This document shows, in pieces, positions 36,301 to 48,300 of a DNA stretch of 64,000 bases. The notes below the pieces were generated by a model. The model saw only the letters and a list, made by a program, of their open reading frames with translations, was not told the origin of the DNA and did not search any database. Position 1 is the stretch's first letter. The number at the start of each line of letters is the position of its first letter. The DNA is from Ceratotherium simum simum. Lineage: Eukaryota > Chordata > Mammalia > Perissodactyla > Rhinocerotidae. Where the stretch lies: the NCBI RefSeq assembly GCF_000283155.1, contig NW_004454166.1:17275352-17339351 (forward strand), written 5' to 3'. A program made the translations under genes and the position numbers.

Positions 36301-39300
36301 AGGGGAGGAAAACATCAAGAATAAATATAATCAGTTCATTTTAACAACAAACTCACAACACAAAATGGAATTAAGTTGTGACAACAATAACTTGGAATGG
36401 GAAGCGGAAAGGGATGGAACTTGCTTAGGCTAAAACGATAAGAGGCTCTCAGAAATGGACTATCTCATCTATGAGATCTTTTATACAAACCTCATGGTAA
36501 CCACTAAAAAAAATCACAACAGAGACACAAATGATAAATAAAGAGAAAACTGAGAAAACCATCATAGAGAGTCACCAAACTGAATCGGCAGTCCAAAATA
36601 CACAGGACAAGAAACAGGGAAATACAGAACAACTGGAAAAGTAGTGACAAAATGGCATCATGAAGCCCCTATATATCAATAATCACTCTAAATGTAAATT
36701 GATTGAATTCTCCAATCAAAAGACTGGAAAGAGTGGCTGGATGGATTAAGAAACGAGACCCAACAATATGATGTCTCTAGGAAACACATCTCAGCTCTAA
36801 AGAGAAACACAGGCTCAGAGTGAAGGGATGGAAGACGATACTCCAAGCTAATGACAAACAAAAGAAAGCAGGTGTTGCCATACTTATATCAGACTAGGTA
36901 GACTTCAAGATAAAAAGACAATGAGAGACAAAGAGGGGCAGCGTATAATGATAAAAAGGACACTCCACCTAGAAGACATTTATATGCACCCAAGACAGGA
37001 GCACCAAAGTACATAAAGCAACTATTAATGGACCTAAAAGGAGATAGTGACAGCAACACAATAATAGTAAGGGACCTTAACACCGCACTTACCTCAATGG
37101 GTAGATCATCCAGACAGAAAGTCAACAAGGAAACACTGGAATTAAATGAAAAACTAGACCAGATGGACTTAATATAGAACACTCCATCCAAAATCAGCAG
37201 AAAACACATTCTTCTCAAGTGCACATGGAACATTCTCAAGGATACATAGGGAAACAAAGCAAGCCTCCATAAATTTAAGGATATTGAAATCATCACAAGC
37301 ATCTTTTCCAACCATAATGGTATGAAACTAGAATTCAATTACAAGGAAAAAGCTGGGAAAGTGAAAAAGATGTGGAGACTAAACAACATGTTAGTGAACA
37401 ACCAACAGATCATCGAACAAATTAAATTAGAAATCAAAAATTGGAGACAGGTGCTGGCCTGGTGGCACAAGCAGTTAAGTGTGCCCGCTCTGCTATGGTG
37501 GCCTGGGGTTCGCCAGTTCGGATCCCAGGCAGGCACTGATGTACTGCTTGGCAAGCCATGCTGTGGCGGCGTCCCATATAAAGTGGAGGAAGATGGGCAC
37601 AGATGTTAGCCCAGGGCCAGTCTTCCTCAGCAAAAAAAGAGGAGGATTGGCAGATGTTAGCACAGGGCTAAACTTCCTCACCAAAAAAAAATATCTGGAG
37701 ACAAATGAAAAAGAAAATACACCATACCACCTTATATGAGATGCACAAAAGCAGTCCTAAGAGGGAAATACATAGCAATACAGATACACCTTAACAAGAA
37801 AAATCTCAAATAGGCAACCTTAAAGTATACGTAACAGGGGACCGGCACCGTGGCTTAGTGGTTAAGTGCACCGCTCCGCTACTGGCGGCCCAGTTTAGAT
37901 CCCGGGCGCGCACCCACGCACTGCTTGCCCGGCCATGCTGAGGCCACGTCCCACATACAGCAACTAGAAGGATGTGCAGCTATGACATACAAATATCTAC
38001 TGGGGCTTTGGGGAAAAAAAAAAAGGAGGAGGATTGGCAATAGATGTTAGCTCAGAGTCGGTCTTCCTCAGCAAAAAGAGGAGGATTAGCATGGATGTTA
38101 GCTCAGGGCTGATCTTCCTCACAAAAATAAATAAATAAATAAATAAAGTATACGTAACAGACCTAGAAAAAGACGAACAAAGCTAAAAAGTCAGCAGAAG
38201 GAGAAAAATAATAAAAATTAGAGCAGAAATAAATGTAATTCAAACAAAAACAAAAAACAAAAAAACAAAACATAACAGGAGAAAGGATCAGTGAAACTAA
38301 GAGCTTGCTGTTTGAGAAGATAAACAAAAGCGACAAACTCTTAGCCAGACTCACTAAGAAAAAAACAGAGAAGTCTCAAATAAATAAAATTAGGAATAAA
38401 AGAGGAAAAATTACAACACACACCACAGACATACACAAAGGATCATAAGAGAATACTATGAAAAACTATATGCCAACCAATTGGATAATCTAGAAGACAT
38501 GGATTAATTCTTAGACTCACACACACTCCAAAAATTGAATCAAAAAGAACTAGAGAATCTGAAAAGACCAATCAAAAGTAAAGAGATTGAAACAGTAATC
38601 AAAAACCTACAAAAAAATAAAAGTCCAGGACCAGATGGCTTCTCTGGAGAATTTACCAAACATTCAAAGAAGATTTAATACCTATCCTTCTCCAATTGTT
38701 CCAAAAAACTGAAGAACATGGAATACTTCTGAATACATTTTACGAGGCCAACATCACCTTGATCCCAAAACCAGACAAGGACAACACAGAGAAGCAAAGT
38801 TACAGGCCAATATCGCTCATGAACATTGATGCAAAAATCCTCAAAAAATATTGCCTAACCGAATACAGTAATACATCAAAAGGATCATACACCACGATCA
38901 ACTGCGATTTATACCAGAGACGCAGGGATGGTTCAACATCCACAAATCAATCAATGTGATAGACCACATTAACAAAATGAGGAATGAAAACCACATCATC
39001 TTCTCAAGGGATGCAGAGAAAACAACTGACAAGACCTAACATCCGTTCATCATAAAACTCTCAATAAAATGGATATAGAAGGAAAGCACCTCAACATAAT
39101 AAAGGCCATATATGACAAACCCACAGCCAACATCATATTCAACCTGGAAAAACTGAAAGCCATCCCTCCGAAAACAGAGGTAGACAAGCGTGCCCACTCG
39201 CACCACTCTTATTTAACATAGTACTGGAGGTTTTTGCCAGAGCAATTAGGCAAGAAAAAGAAATAAAAGGTATCCAAACTGGCAAGGAATAAGTGAAACT

Positions 39301-42300
39301 CTCACTGTTTGCAGATGACATGATCTTATATATAGAAAACCCTAAAGAATCCGTTGGAAAACTATTAGAAATAATCAACAACTACAGCGAAGATGCAGGG
39401 TACAAAATCAACTTACAAAAATCAGTTGTGTTTCTATACACCAACAATGAACTAACAGAAAGAGAACTCAAGATTACAATCCCACTTACAATTACAACAG
39501 GAGAATCAAAGATCTAGGAATAAATTTAATCAAAGAGGTGAAAGACCTATACAATGAAAACTGTAAGACAGTATTGAAAGAAATCGATGAGGACATAAAG
39601 AAATGGAAAGATATCTCATGCACGTGGATTGGAAGAATAAAGTTTACATAGTTAAAATGTCCATATTACCTAAAGCAATCTACAGATTCAATGCAATCCC
39701 AATCAGAATCCCAACAACATTCTTCATGGAAATAGAACAAAGAATCTTAAAATTCACATGGGGCCACAAAGGACCCTGAATAGCTAAAGCAATGCTAAGA
39801 AAAAAGAAGAAAACTGAAGGCATCATCACGATCTCTGACTTCAAAATATACTACAAAGCTATAGTAATCAAAACAGCGTGGTACTGGCACAAAAACAGAC
39901 ACACAAATCAATGGAACAGAAATGAAAGCCCAGAAATAAAACCAGACATCTACGGACAGGTAAACTTCGACAAAGGGGCTAAGAACCTACAATGGAGAAA
40001 GGAAAGTCTTCACTAAATGGTGTTGGGAAAACTGGACAGCCACATGCAAAAGACAGAAAGTAGACCATGATCTTTCCCCATACACAGATTAATGCAAAAT
40101 GAGTTAAAGACTTGAAGGTAAGACGTGAAAACATAAAACTCCCAGAAGAAAATATAGGCAGTACACTCTTTGACATCGGTCTTAGAAGGATCGTTTCAAA
40201 TACCATGTCTACTCGGGCAAGGGAAACAAAAGAAAAAATACACAAACGGGACTTCATCAGACGAAAGAGCTTCTGCAAGGCAAAGGAAACCAGGAACAAA
40301 ACGAAAAGACAACCCTCCAACTGGGACAAAATATTTGCAAATCACAGATACGACAAGAGGTTAATTTCCAAAATATCTAAAAACACATACAACTCAACAA
40401 CAAAAGAACAAACAACATGATCAAAAAATCGGCAGAGGATATGAATAGACATTTGTCAACGAAGATATACAGATGGCCAACAGGCACATGAGAAGATGTT
40501 CAACATCACTAATCATCAGGGAAACGCACATCAAAACTACAATGAGATATCACCTTACACCCATTAGAATGGCTATAATCACCGAGACAAAAAATAACAG
40601 ATGTTGGAGAGGACGTGGAGAGAAGGGAACCCTCATACACTGCTGGTGGGAATGTAAACTGGTGCAGCCTCTATGGAAAACAGTACGGAGATTTCTCAAA
40701 AATTAAAAATCGAAATAGCTATGACACAGCTGTCCCACTACTGGGTATTTATCCAAAGAGTGTGAAAACAGCAATTCAAAGAGACTTATGTACCCCCATG
40801 TTCATTGCAGCATTATTCACAATAGCCAAGACATGGAAGCAACCCAAGTGCCCATCGACTGATGAATAGGTAAAGAATACATGATGTATATATACAATGG
40901 AATATTATTCAGCCATAAAAAAAGGAGAAAATTGTCCATTTGCAACAACGGATGCATCGTTGCAATGGTTGGAACTTGAGGGTATTATATTAAGTGAAAT
41001 AAGCCAGATAGAGAAAGACAAAGGCTGCATGATTTCACTCATATGTGGAAGATAAACAAACACATGGATAAAAAGAACAGATTAGTAGTTACCAGAGGGG
41101 GGGGGGTTGGAGAGTGGGCATAAGTGTTAAAGGAGCACATCTGTATGGTGACTGATAAATGATAATGTACAACTGAAATTTCACAGTTATACACTATCAT
41201 GACCTATATAAAACAAAAAGTGAGTGCACATTACTTGCTCACTGAGAGGACCCAGGAGGAAATGGAAGATGGAGGGTTCTGGATACCCCTGAGGCTGTAA
41301 GTTCCTAGAGGGCAGGGCCCTCTGCCAGGTTCCCTCACTGCTGGATCCCCAGGGCCCGGCACTCTCCCTGGTACACAGGGCGCATTCAGGGTTTGTTGAG
41401 AGACTACATGAGTGTCGGGCTTGTTCTGCACATGATACACAGACAGAGAGGCTGGGAGGGTCGGAAGAGAAGGTGCTTACACAGTGGCTGATGGATAAGG
41501 CACGACGGGAACCGAGGAGACATAGGCGAAGGTGGGAAGGGCTGGTGCAGAGGACGGGGCGGCCAGATACCACAGTCCGGGGGGTGGCCGGGGCGGCGAT
41601 CCCACCTGCTGGCTTCTTTGCTTGGGGCTGGAAGTGGCAGGTGCGCGTCTCCTCATGGAGGCCTTTTCTGCCCCTGTCGGGGAGGGACACCACAGAGAGA
41701 CCCAGTCTGACCCCCTGGGAGGATCTAGCAGAGAACAGAGGGCCCACCCAGCCCTGCTCCACAGACTGGACCCTGGGCTGCCGCACTGGGGGTGCCTTGA
41801 TCTGGGAAAGTAACCTGCAGCCCAGTTTGCTCCGTCCCAGAGTGGGAGAGCAGCTGCCCTGGGTAATCCCACCCAGGGCCCTGCACCCCCATCCAGGAGA
41901 GATGGGGGCTGGCTGGGAGAGCAGATTGAGCCTGTGTCCTACCAGAGCTGGCTGAGTCCGGGCCATCCCCCTCTGGGGGGGACCCAACTCGACCACACAG
42001 CACACATCGCAGGGCTTCAGTGGGAGACGGTCCCGGTGGCTCCCTGGTGGTGGCGCCGCCTGGAAGAGGAGGAAGAGCCGTCAGGAGGGGATTCTATCTG
42101 AACCCCCAGGCCTGGAGCCCCCAGACAGGCCTCCCGCAGCATGGGGCTGCCCTCAGGAACCTCTGCCAAGGGGATGAGCTGCCTTCACCTGGCGATAACT
42201 GTATCCATGGCAACCGTGACAGTGAGTCAGCCTTAAAGGACCAGGCCCTCTGCTCAGGGCCTTCGTGCATCATTTTATCAGATCCAACAAGCCACTGGGC

Positions 42301-45300
42301 TGGCTATTCTCATCTCTCCCCTATTTTACAGATGGGGAAACTGAGGCTCCAAGAGGTGGATTAACTGGCCAAGGTAAAATGGGGGTGTGATGGGAGTTGC
42401 AGCCATCACCTCCAGGAAGCCCTCCCACACCCCAGGCTGAGTTCCGCGCTCCCCAGCCCCACCCTGTGCTCCCCCATCCCAGCTTAGATATGAAGCCTGA
42501 GGCTCAGAGAAGTTAAGGAACTTGTCTAGGGTCCCACAGCAAGTCAGTGGCAGCACGGGGACTAGAACCCGGTGCCCACATTCTCAGGTCACTGGTCTCC
42601 CCACTCCTCTTCCTGTAGGGTGGGGAAATGATGCAGAGTGGAGGGAGGATGGAGGGAGAGAAGACATAGTCACCGCTGCCCTCCCCCTGCTGCCTGGCAC
42701 TCCCTATCAGGACCCTCAGGGTCTTCTTAAACCATGACCGTGGTTTCTCCACACAAAGTCAATGAGGGCGGGTTCAGTCAGCAGCCCCTGGAGCAGTAGG
42801 TGTGAGGGCGGGACACCCTGGAGGGCCGAGATGCCCAGAACAACCCCGTCCCCTTGTCTGTGCCCTGACCCCCCACACGGAGCTCGGGTCGGGCCCACGG
42901 CGGCTCAGCTGCCCCCTCTCCGAGAGAAGAAGCTCCCACCCCGCTGTCCTGGCCGCCTGTCCAGGGACCAGCCTTCACCTGCGTCCTGGGTCCTGACGGG
43001 CTGGCAGTGGGGACAGGAGGCTGTGCCACTGCCTCTGGGGACAGTCTTGGGGGTGAGAACATGGTACTCCTGGCCTGGGGAAGAAACCAGAACAGTCAGC
43101 GTGGGCTCCCTGGATGGATGTGGATCTGGGAGCTGTGAGTGTGATAGTCTCTCTCCTCCTCCTCCAGAGGGTGTCACAGGCTCTCTCTTTTATCTCCTGT
43201 GGGTGCGCACACATGATGTATGTGCGTAATATGTATGTATGTATAAGTGTGTAAGCACCTATACACACGTACGTAAAACATCTGTCCATTTATTGAAAGC
43301 TCTCTCAGGCTCCTGTGTCATCTCAGATCCTACTTAGGTGCCAGCTGCCTGGTTCCTGACACACAGATGCTATCAACAAACCCAGGCCGGGTCAGGATGG
43401 GAGCAGCCCAGGAGCACAGGATCAGCAATGACAGAGTGAAGCTCCTCCCCAGAGCCTGACCTGCGGGCTGGGATTGGAAGGGCTCGGGCCTGGGGTCAGC
43501 GGTGTTTCCTCCCTGTGCTCCCAGGGGCTGTGGAATGGGGATGGTCATGGTGCGGGGGTCACAGGCTTGTTGGGAGGACTGGACGGGGCCGCGTCCATGA
43601 GGCCTCTGCCCAGCCTGGCAGGTGTGAACGCTCGACGTGATTAGACCGTTGACAGACTCTTGGGTCCTCCCCCAGCCCCGCCGCCCCCCGCCTCGTCCAT
43701 CCCTGGGTCTCAGACGAGACCTTCAGAGTCGCCAGATTGCTGGTTCTCTTTCCCTCCTGGGCCGTGGGGGGGTCCCACTCTGTGTGTGCACTGGGCCCCT
43801 CTTGCTTCCACCTCCTCGGCCTCTGTCGGCTCCACTGGGGCAGAGACGTGTCTCCTGTGGCCCCTTGTCCCCAGCCCCCAGCCCTATGGCTCTGAGGTTA
43901 ACCCCCCACCCCCAGTGGGGTGTGGGGGGGAGCCGCGTCTGTAATTCACTTACTTACATGAAAACCTACACAGTTGCTGTCACTGCTTATGTGCTACTGT
44001 CTCCTCTGCTCTGCCCTCAGATTCATGAGAGGAGGGGCCGTATCCATATGTGTTTTAATGTTAAGCATTTTGAAATCCTACTGTGCGTCATCTGCAACGT
44101 GACTACGTGCAGGGTACCTGGTTCATGACCCAGGGCCTCTGTGGACTCAGACCTGAAGGTGGGCCAGGAGGAAACGATGCCGAGTTCCCCCTGCAGACCA
44201 GGTCCTGCCAGAGCAGGCGCTTTGTCAACCTGTTTGTGATTGACAGCCGAATGGGCTTCCCCAGAGCCAAGCATGGGTCCTGGGGAAGGGGAGGCATCGG
44301 AAACTGCTGAATGAATGCATGAATGGATGAATGAATGAACAAGGCACCGAGGTCCCCAGAGGCAATGCTCCCTGATATTTTTCGTATCACAGAACACAGA
44401 GAAAATGGTAGTATTTGACTGGCTGAATGGAAAAGGCTTCTCAGGACAGAGGAGACCACCCCGGGGACTGTGCCACCGCCGCCTTCCCCTCCCCACCTGT
44501 GTATTGGCCCCGGAAGGTGACGCGGTCTGGCTGTCTGGGGTTGCCCCCTCCTCTCACTCCGGCCCGAGCTGTCTGTGGGCTGTCCTTGGGGCTCCTGCTC
44601 TTCTCAGAGAACAGCCGGGGGGAGGTGGGCTCAGATTCCGAACCTGGGGTGGAAAGAGAGGAGCATCAGAGGGGCGGGGCTGGAGGTCCCCCAGCTTGGG
44701 CCTGGGCGTGTCTAATCAGACTGGCCCTCAGTGACCACAGAGGACACGTTCACCACGTTCACACCCCGACCTTGTCCTGAGCGCCAGTCTGGACACAGGG
44801 CGGCGCCGTCCAGGCACCCTCATGCCGACCCCAGGAGGGGTGCTGTTATTACCGCACTGCTAGCTGTCCCTCAACTGCACAGAGCAGGGAAGCAACCCGG
44901 CCAGGTCACAGGGCCCGGAAGGAGGGCTCTGGGGCTGGACCCCGGGCCCCGAGTCCAGAGCGGTGTCCTGCAGGCGTGTCCTCTGTGCTCTCAGGCTTGG
45001 GGTCCCTAACTGCAGAGCGTGGACAGCAGGACCCATCGTGCAGAGGAGATTCAGCAGGACGAGGTACACGCAAAGTCCTCACAGACACTGACTGTTATAC
45101 AGAGCACCACGACTGCCTCCAGCAGACCCGGGAGCCTTCTCCAACTTTCCTCCAAGGCTGCTGTCGTGGTCCCGACCACTGAGCCAACGTGCCCAAACTG
45201 TGGCCTCCAGAAAGCAGCCCTGGCAGGTGATCACTTACTCAGGAACAGTCGGGGCACCTCCCGAGGCACCGAGGAGGACCTGGCCCGCCGCCGTCTTGTA

Positions 45301-48300
45301 GGGACAGCTTGCTCGGCACCTCCAGGCTCAGCGGACAATCTCTCTGTGGATTTGCTAGCAAATGGGAGAGAGAGAGGATGTCACTGGATGAGGTTTTATG
45401 CAGACTTTAAAGATGAGCAGCGAGAAGGCCCCCCAGAGAAATGCTTATACCACAATGGAAGGTGGAGAATACAGAATCTACACCAAAGACCCCAGAGTCG
45501 TAATCACAGAAAATGGCTCTGAGCTTCTCTGACCCTCAGTTTCCTCATCTGTCAAACTTACTGTTATATATTCTTTTATGCATCAAATATTACACACCAA
45601 AAATATGTCAGAGAGAATGAATGATGGAATGAATGAGTGAGAGAGGGGTGTGGCTGTGCTTGTACCCACATGAGAGAGCCCCAGAGGCCAGTCAAGTCTA
45701 CCTTCGTCTGCTGCCAGCAGGGCACAGGGGAGGGAGTTTTGGGGTCACACACCTGCCATAGTGGGAGCTCCAGGGGGCAGAGGACTCTGCTGGCCGGTCC
45801 GGGGCCCGGGCGGGGCGGTCGGACGCAGACGCTGGGCACGTCGGGTTGCCCTGAGACGGCTGGTGCAGGCTGTCCTCCAGCCGCAGACGGAGCCTGGACA
45901 CCTCCTCCTGCAGCTCCCGGATGGCCTGGCTGGGGCGGGGGTGGAGACAGCGACACAGAAGAGACACAAGGTGAACACAGCTGCCCCGGAGTGCAGCCTG
46001 GATGATCCGTCATTGTCCCTTTTAGAGGACACGGACCATATCTGCTGTCCATTGGTTCTAGAACCTCCTTGTGTGTCCACATTCCTTGCCTTATCTCCTG
46101 ACCCCTCTCTGAGCTCATGTCCCTGCACACTGGGGGAGCAGAGCAGAACTTTCTTTGAGGTTTACCCAACCTAACACGCAGGGCCTCTGAGAAGCTGTTC
46201 TGAAACACCTGTGACAATTTCTCAAGACAGGATGAGGGTGCAGAGTAAGCAGGGCAGGGGCTCCAGTTCCACTTTCAAATGGGAATTCTGCCTCGGCCCC
46301 TGGGCTCCCTCCCCTCCTCCCGCTCTGTCTGTGGAAATCCTAGCGAACCCTCCAGGCCCGGTTCCTTCCTGCCCTGACTCAGCCCCGCCCTCCTGGGGTC
46401 CCCCAAACATTCCCAACGTTGTTCAAGCCCATCTCTCCACTCCTGGGAGAAGATACTGGTCCATCTGTCTCCCAACCAGACAGTGAGCCACGGGCAGGCG
46501 AGGAGCAGGCCCCCATCTCACACCCCGAGACCCTCACACCTCAGAGATGCTCAGGGAACGTTACTGAACGGACTCCAGGCTCCAAGAGGGAGCAGAGCCA
46601 AGGGCTGTCCATCGAGAGAGGACGAGATGACACAGGGTTCTTCCCATCACCACCTGAACGTGAGCAGGAGGGAAGATGCAGGGGGTCCTCTGCAAGACTG
46701 CTGTCATCCCCGTGGACCCCAAACACAGCCCACCTGTTATGGGACCTCAGTGAGCTGCCTGCATCTGGTGAGTAAATGCTGTTTGCGTTTCTCTCCACTG
46801 TCCCTGCATCTCCAGAGTCCTGTTCTGCGGGTGGTGCGGGCACTGTGGCAGACAATGCCCCCAGACACCCCTACACACAACCCCCCACACATGAGCGTCA
46901 GGGTCTGGGTTGGGCAGGGCTGTCCCCCTGCGATCCAGGCTCTCCATCTCCTCCTTGGGCAGTTGCTGGGGCGGGGCCCCCTCAGGGTGACTATTGCCTG
47001 GTGGCCCTCGACTCAGGGGTGAGTGTCCCCTGGCGTCACCTCCAGCTCTCAGACGAGTGACTAGAGGGAGCGGAGATCTCTCTCCGGCTGTGCCCCCGTG
47101 CAGTGTGCGTCCAGGGCAGTGGTTCCCCTCCATCCCCAGGGAGACGCCTGTGGGGGTTTCAAGGCCACTGTGAGGTGGGCTGAGGAGAGCCCCCTCACCA
47201 GGCAACCCCTGGGAAGAGGGCCCGGGCTCCGTGCTGCGTGCAGACCGGAGGGCAACTCTGGGTCCCTGTCTCAGGCCAAAGGCTGCTGAATGATGGCAGG
47301 GACTTGGGACACCCACGTGGGTGTCACCTGCCCTCTCTGGGTCATTTCTATCAGGATCTCAGTCTTCCTGACTTAATCTTTAGCGGTTGATTGACAGCTG
47401 GCACTTCAAATTCATCTTTCCCGCAAACTTACTCCCCTCCTGAGGTCCCCATCTCTGTATCAGCACCAACCTGTTGGCCAGCCAGAAATCTGAGTCATTC
47501 CAGACATTTCTCTTCCCTGAACACCCTGAAAGTTAACCAGCTCCCAAGTCGTGGGGGTCCAACACCTAAACATCTCTTCTTAGATGCATCCCCCACCCCC
47601 GACTGGCCCCATCATCTTTCCCGGGTGAGGCAGCCTCTCAGCAGCCTCTTGGCGTCTGTTCTCACCTCCTAGTGGGCAGAGAACTCTCTCTAGTGTAAAC
47701 CCGGCCAGACCACTCCCCTGCTAAAATCCCCTTGCTCTCCTTGAATAGATCTGTTGCCTTCATGAATATGCAGTGAGCACCTTCTTGAGTCAAGCCACCA
47801 TCCAAACCTCTAACCATGGTGTTGGAGGCCCTCCAAGATCTTCCCCAGGTCCCGCCATCTTCCTCTCTGCCTTTATTGCTCAACACCCACCACCTCACAC
47901 TAGAGGATCCGGCTAGAATGAACGTTCGGCTCCTCAAAGGTGATGGGCACTCACTCACCTCTAGGCCTCTGCACATGCTGTTCCCTCTGCTGGGGATACT
48001 CTTCCATCTCTCTTCCTTCTGGTCTCTGCTGAGATACTACTTCCTCCAGGAAGCCCTCCCTGAAGGCTCTGCCTGGGCTAGATGCCCCCTCTCTGTGCTC
48101 CCACAGTCCTTCGAGTTTCTCCCACCACTGTATTTAGAGTGGGGGTGTGACCGCCTGTTGCTTTGTCCATCCTTCAAGATGGTGAGCCTTACGAGGCCAA
48201 GGACTGTCTTGTCCACTATTGTATTCCCACCGCCTGCTGTGTCATAGGCAGATAAGCCTCTAATTCCCAGGCTGAGGTCAGAGGAGACTGCAGGAGTATA

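Larger units (their letters stand above)
34462..41219 (+). mobile_element. L1 LINE, near full length, right unit (inactive), in the last AKNA intron
   Basis: Paralogue of 14357-20764, antisense to AKNA. The 5' UTR runs to about 35250, followed by ORF1 remnants to about 35980 and an ORF2 broken by many stops. The reverse transcriptase Phe-Ala-Asp-Asp motif is at 39310-39325. The 3' end has a G run at 41094-41106. It is interrupted by two SINEs not shared with the left copy. It differs from the left L1 by roughly ten percent or more plus indels. Confidence 0.9.
26491..47800 (+). repeat. Segmental duplication, right unit (ORM copy B plus AKNA 3' half)
   Basis: Partner of 4362-23720; see there for the block pairing. 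This unit keeps the intact AKNA terminal exons and so represents the arrangement closer to the ancestral one. ORM and AKNA are convergent here, about 2.9 kb apart. Confidence 0.9.

Noticed and set aside
41187..42005. 272-codon open frame on the - strand
   Set aside because: It runs through AKNA intron and exon DNA in a frame other than the spliced AKNA frame; a shadow of two real exons.
45344..45346. CAG as acceptor for the AKNA exon at 45239-45354
   Set aside because: It gives the wrong phase to both neighbours; the TAG at 45355-45357 (minus strand) restores the frame and the expected Ser-Lys-Ser-Thr-Glu-Arg sequence.
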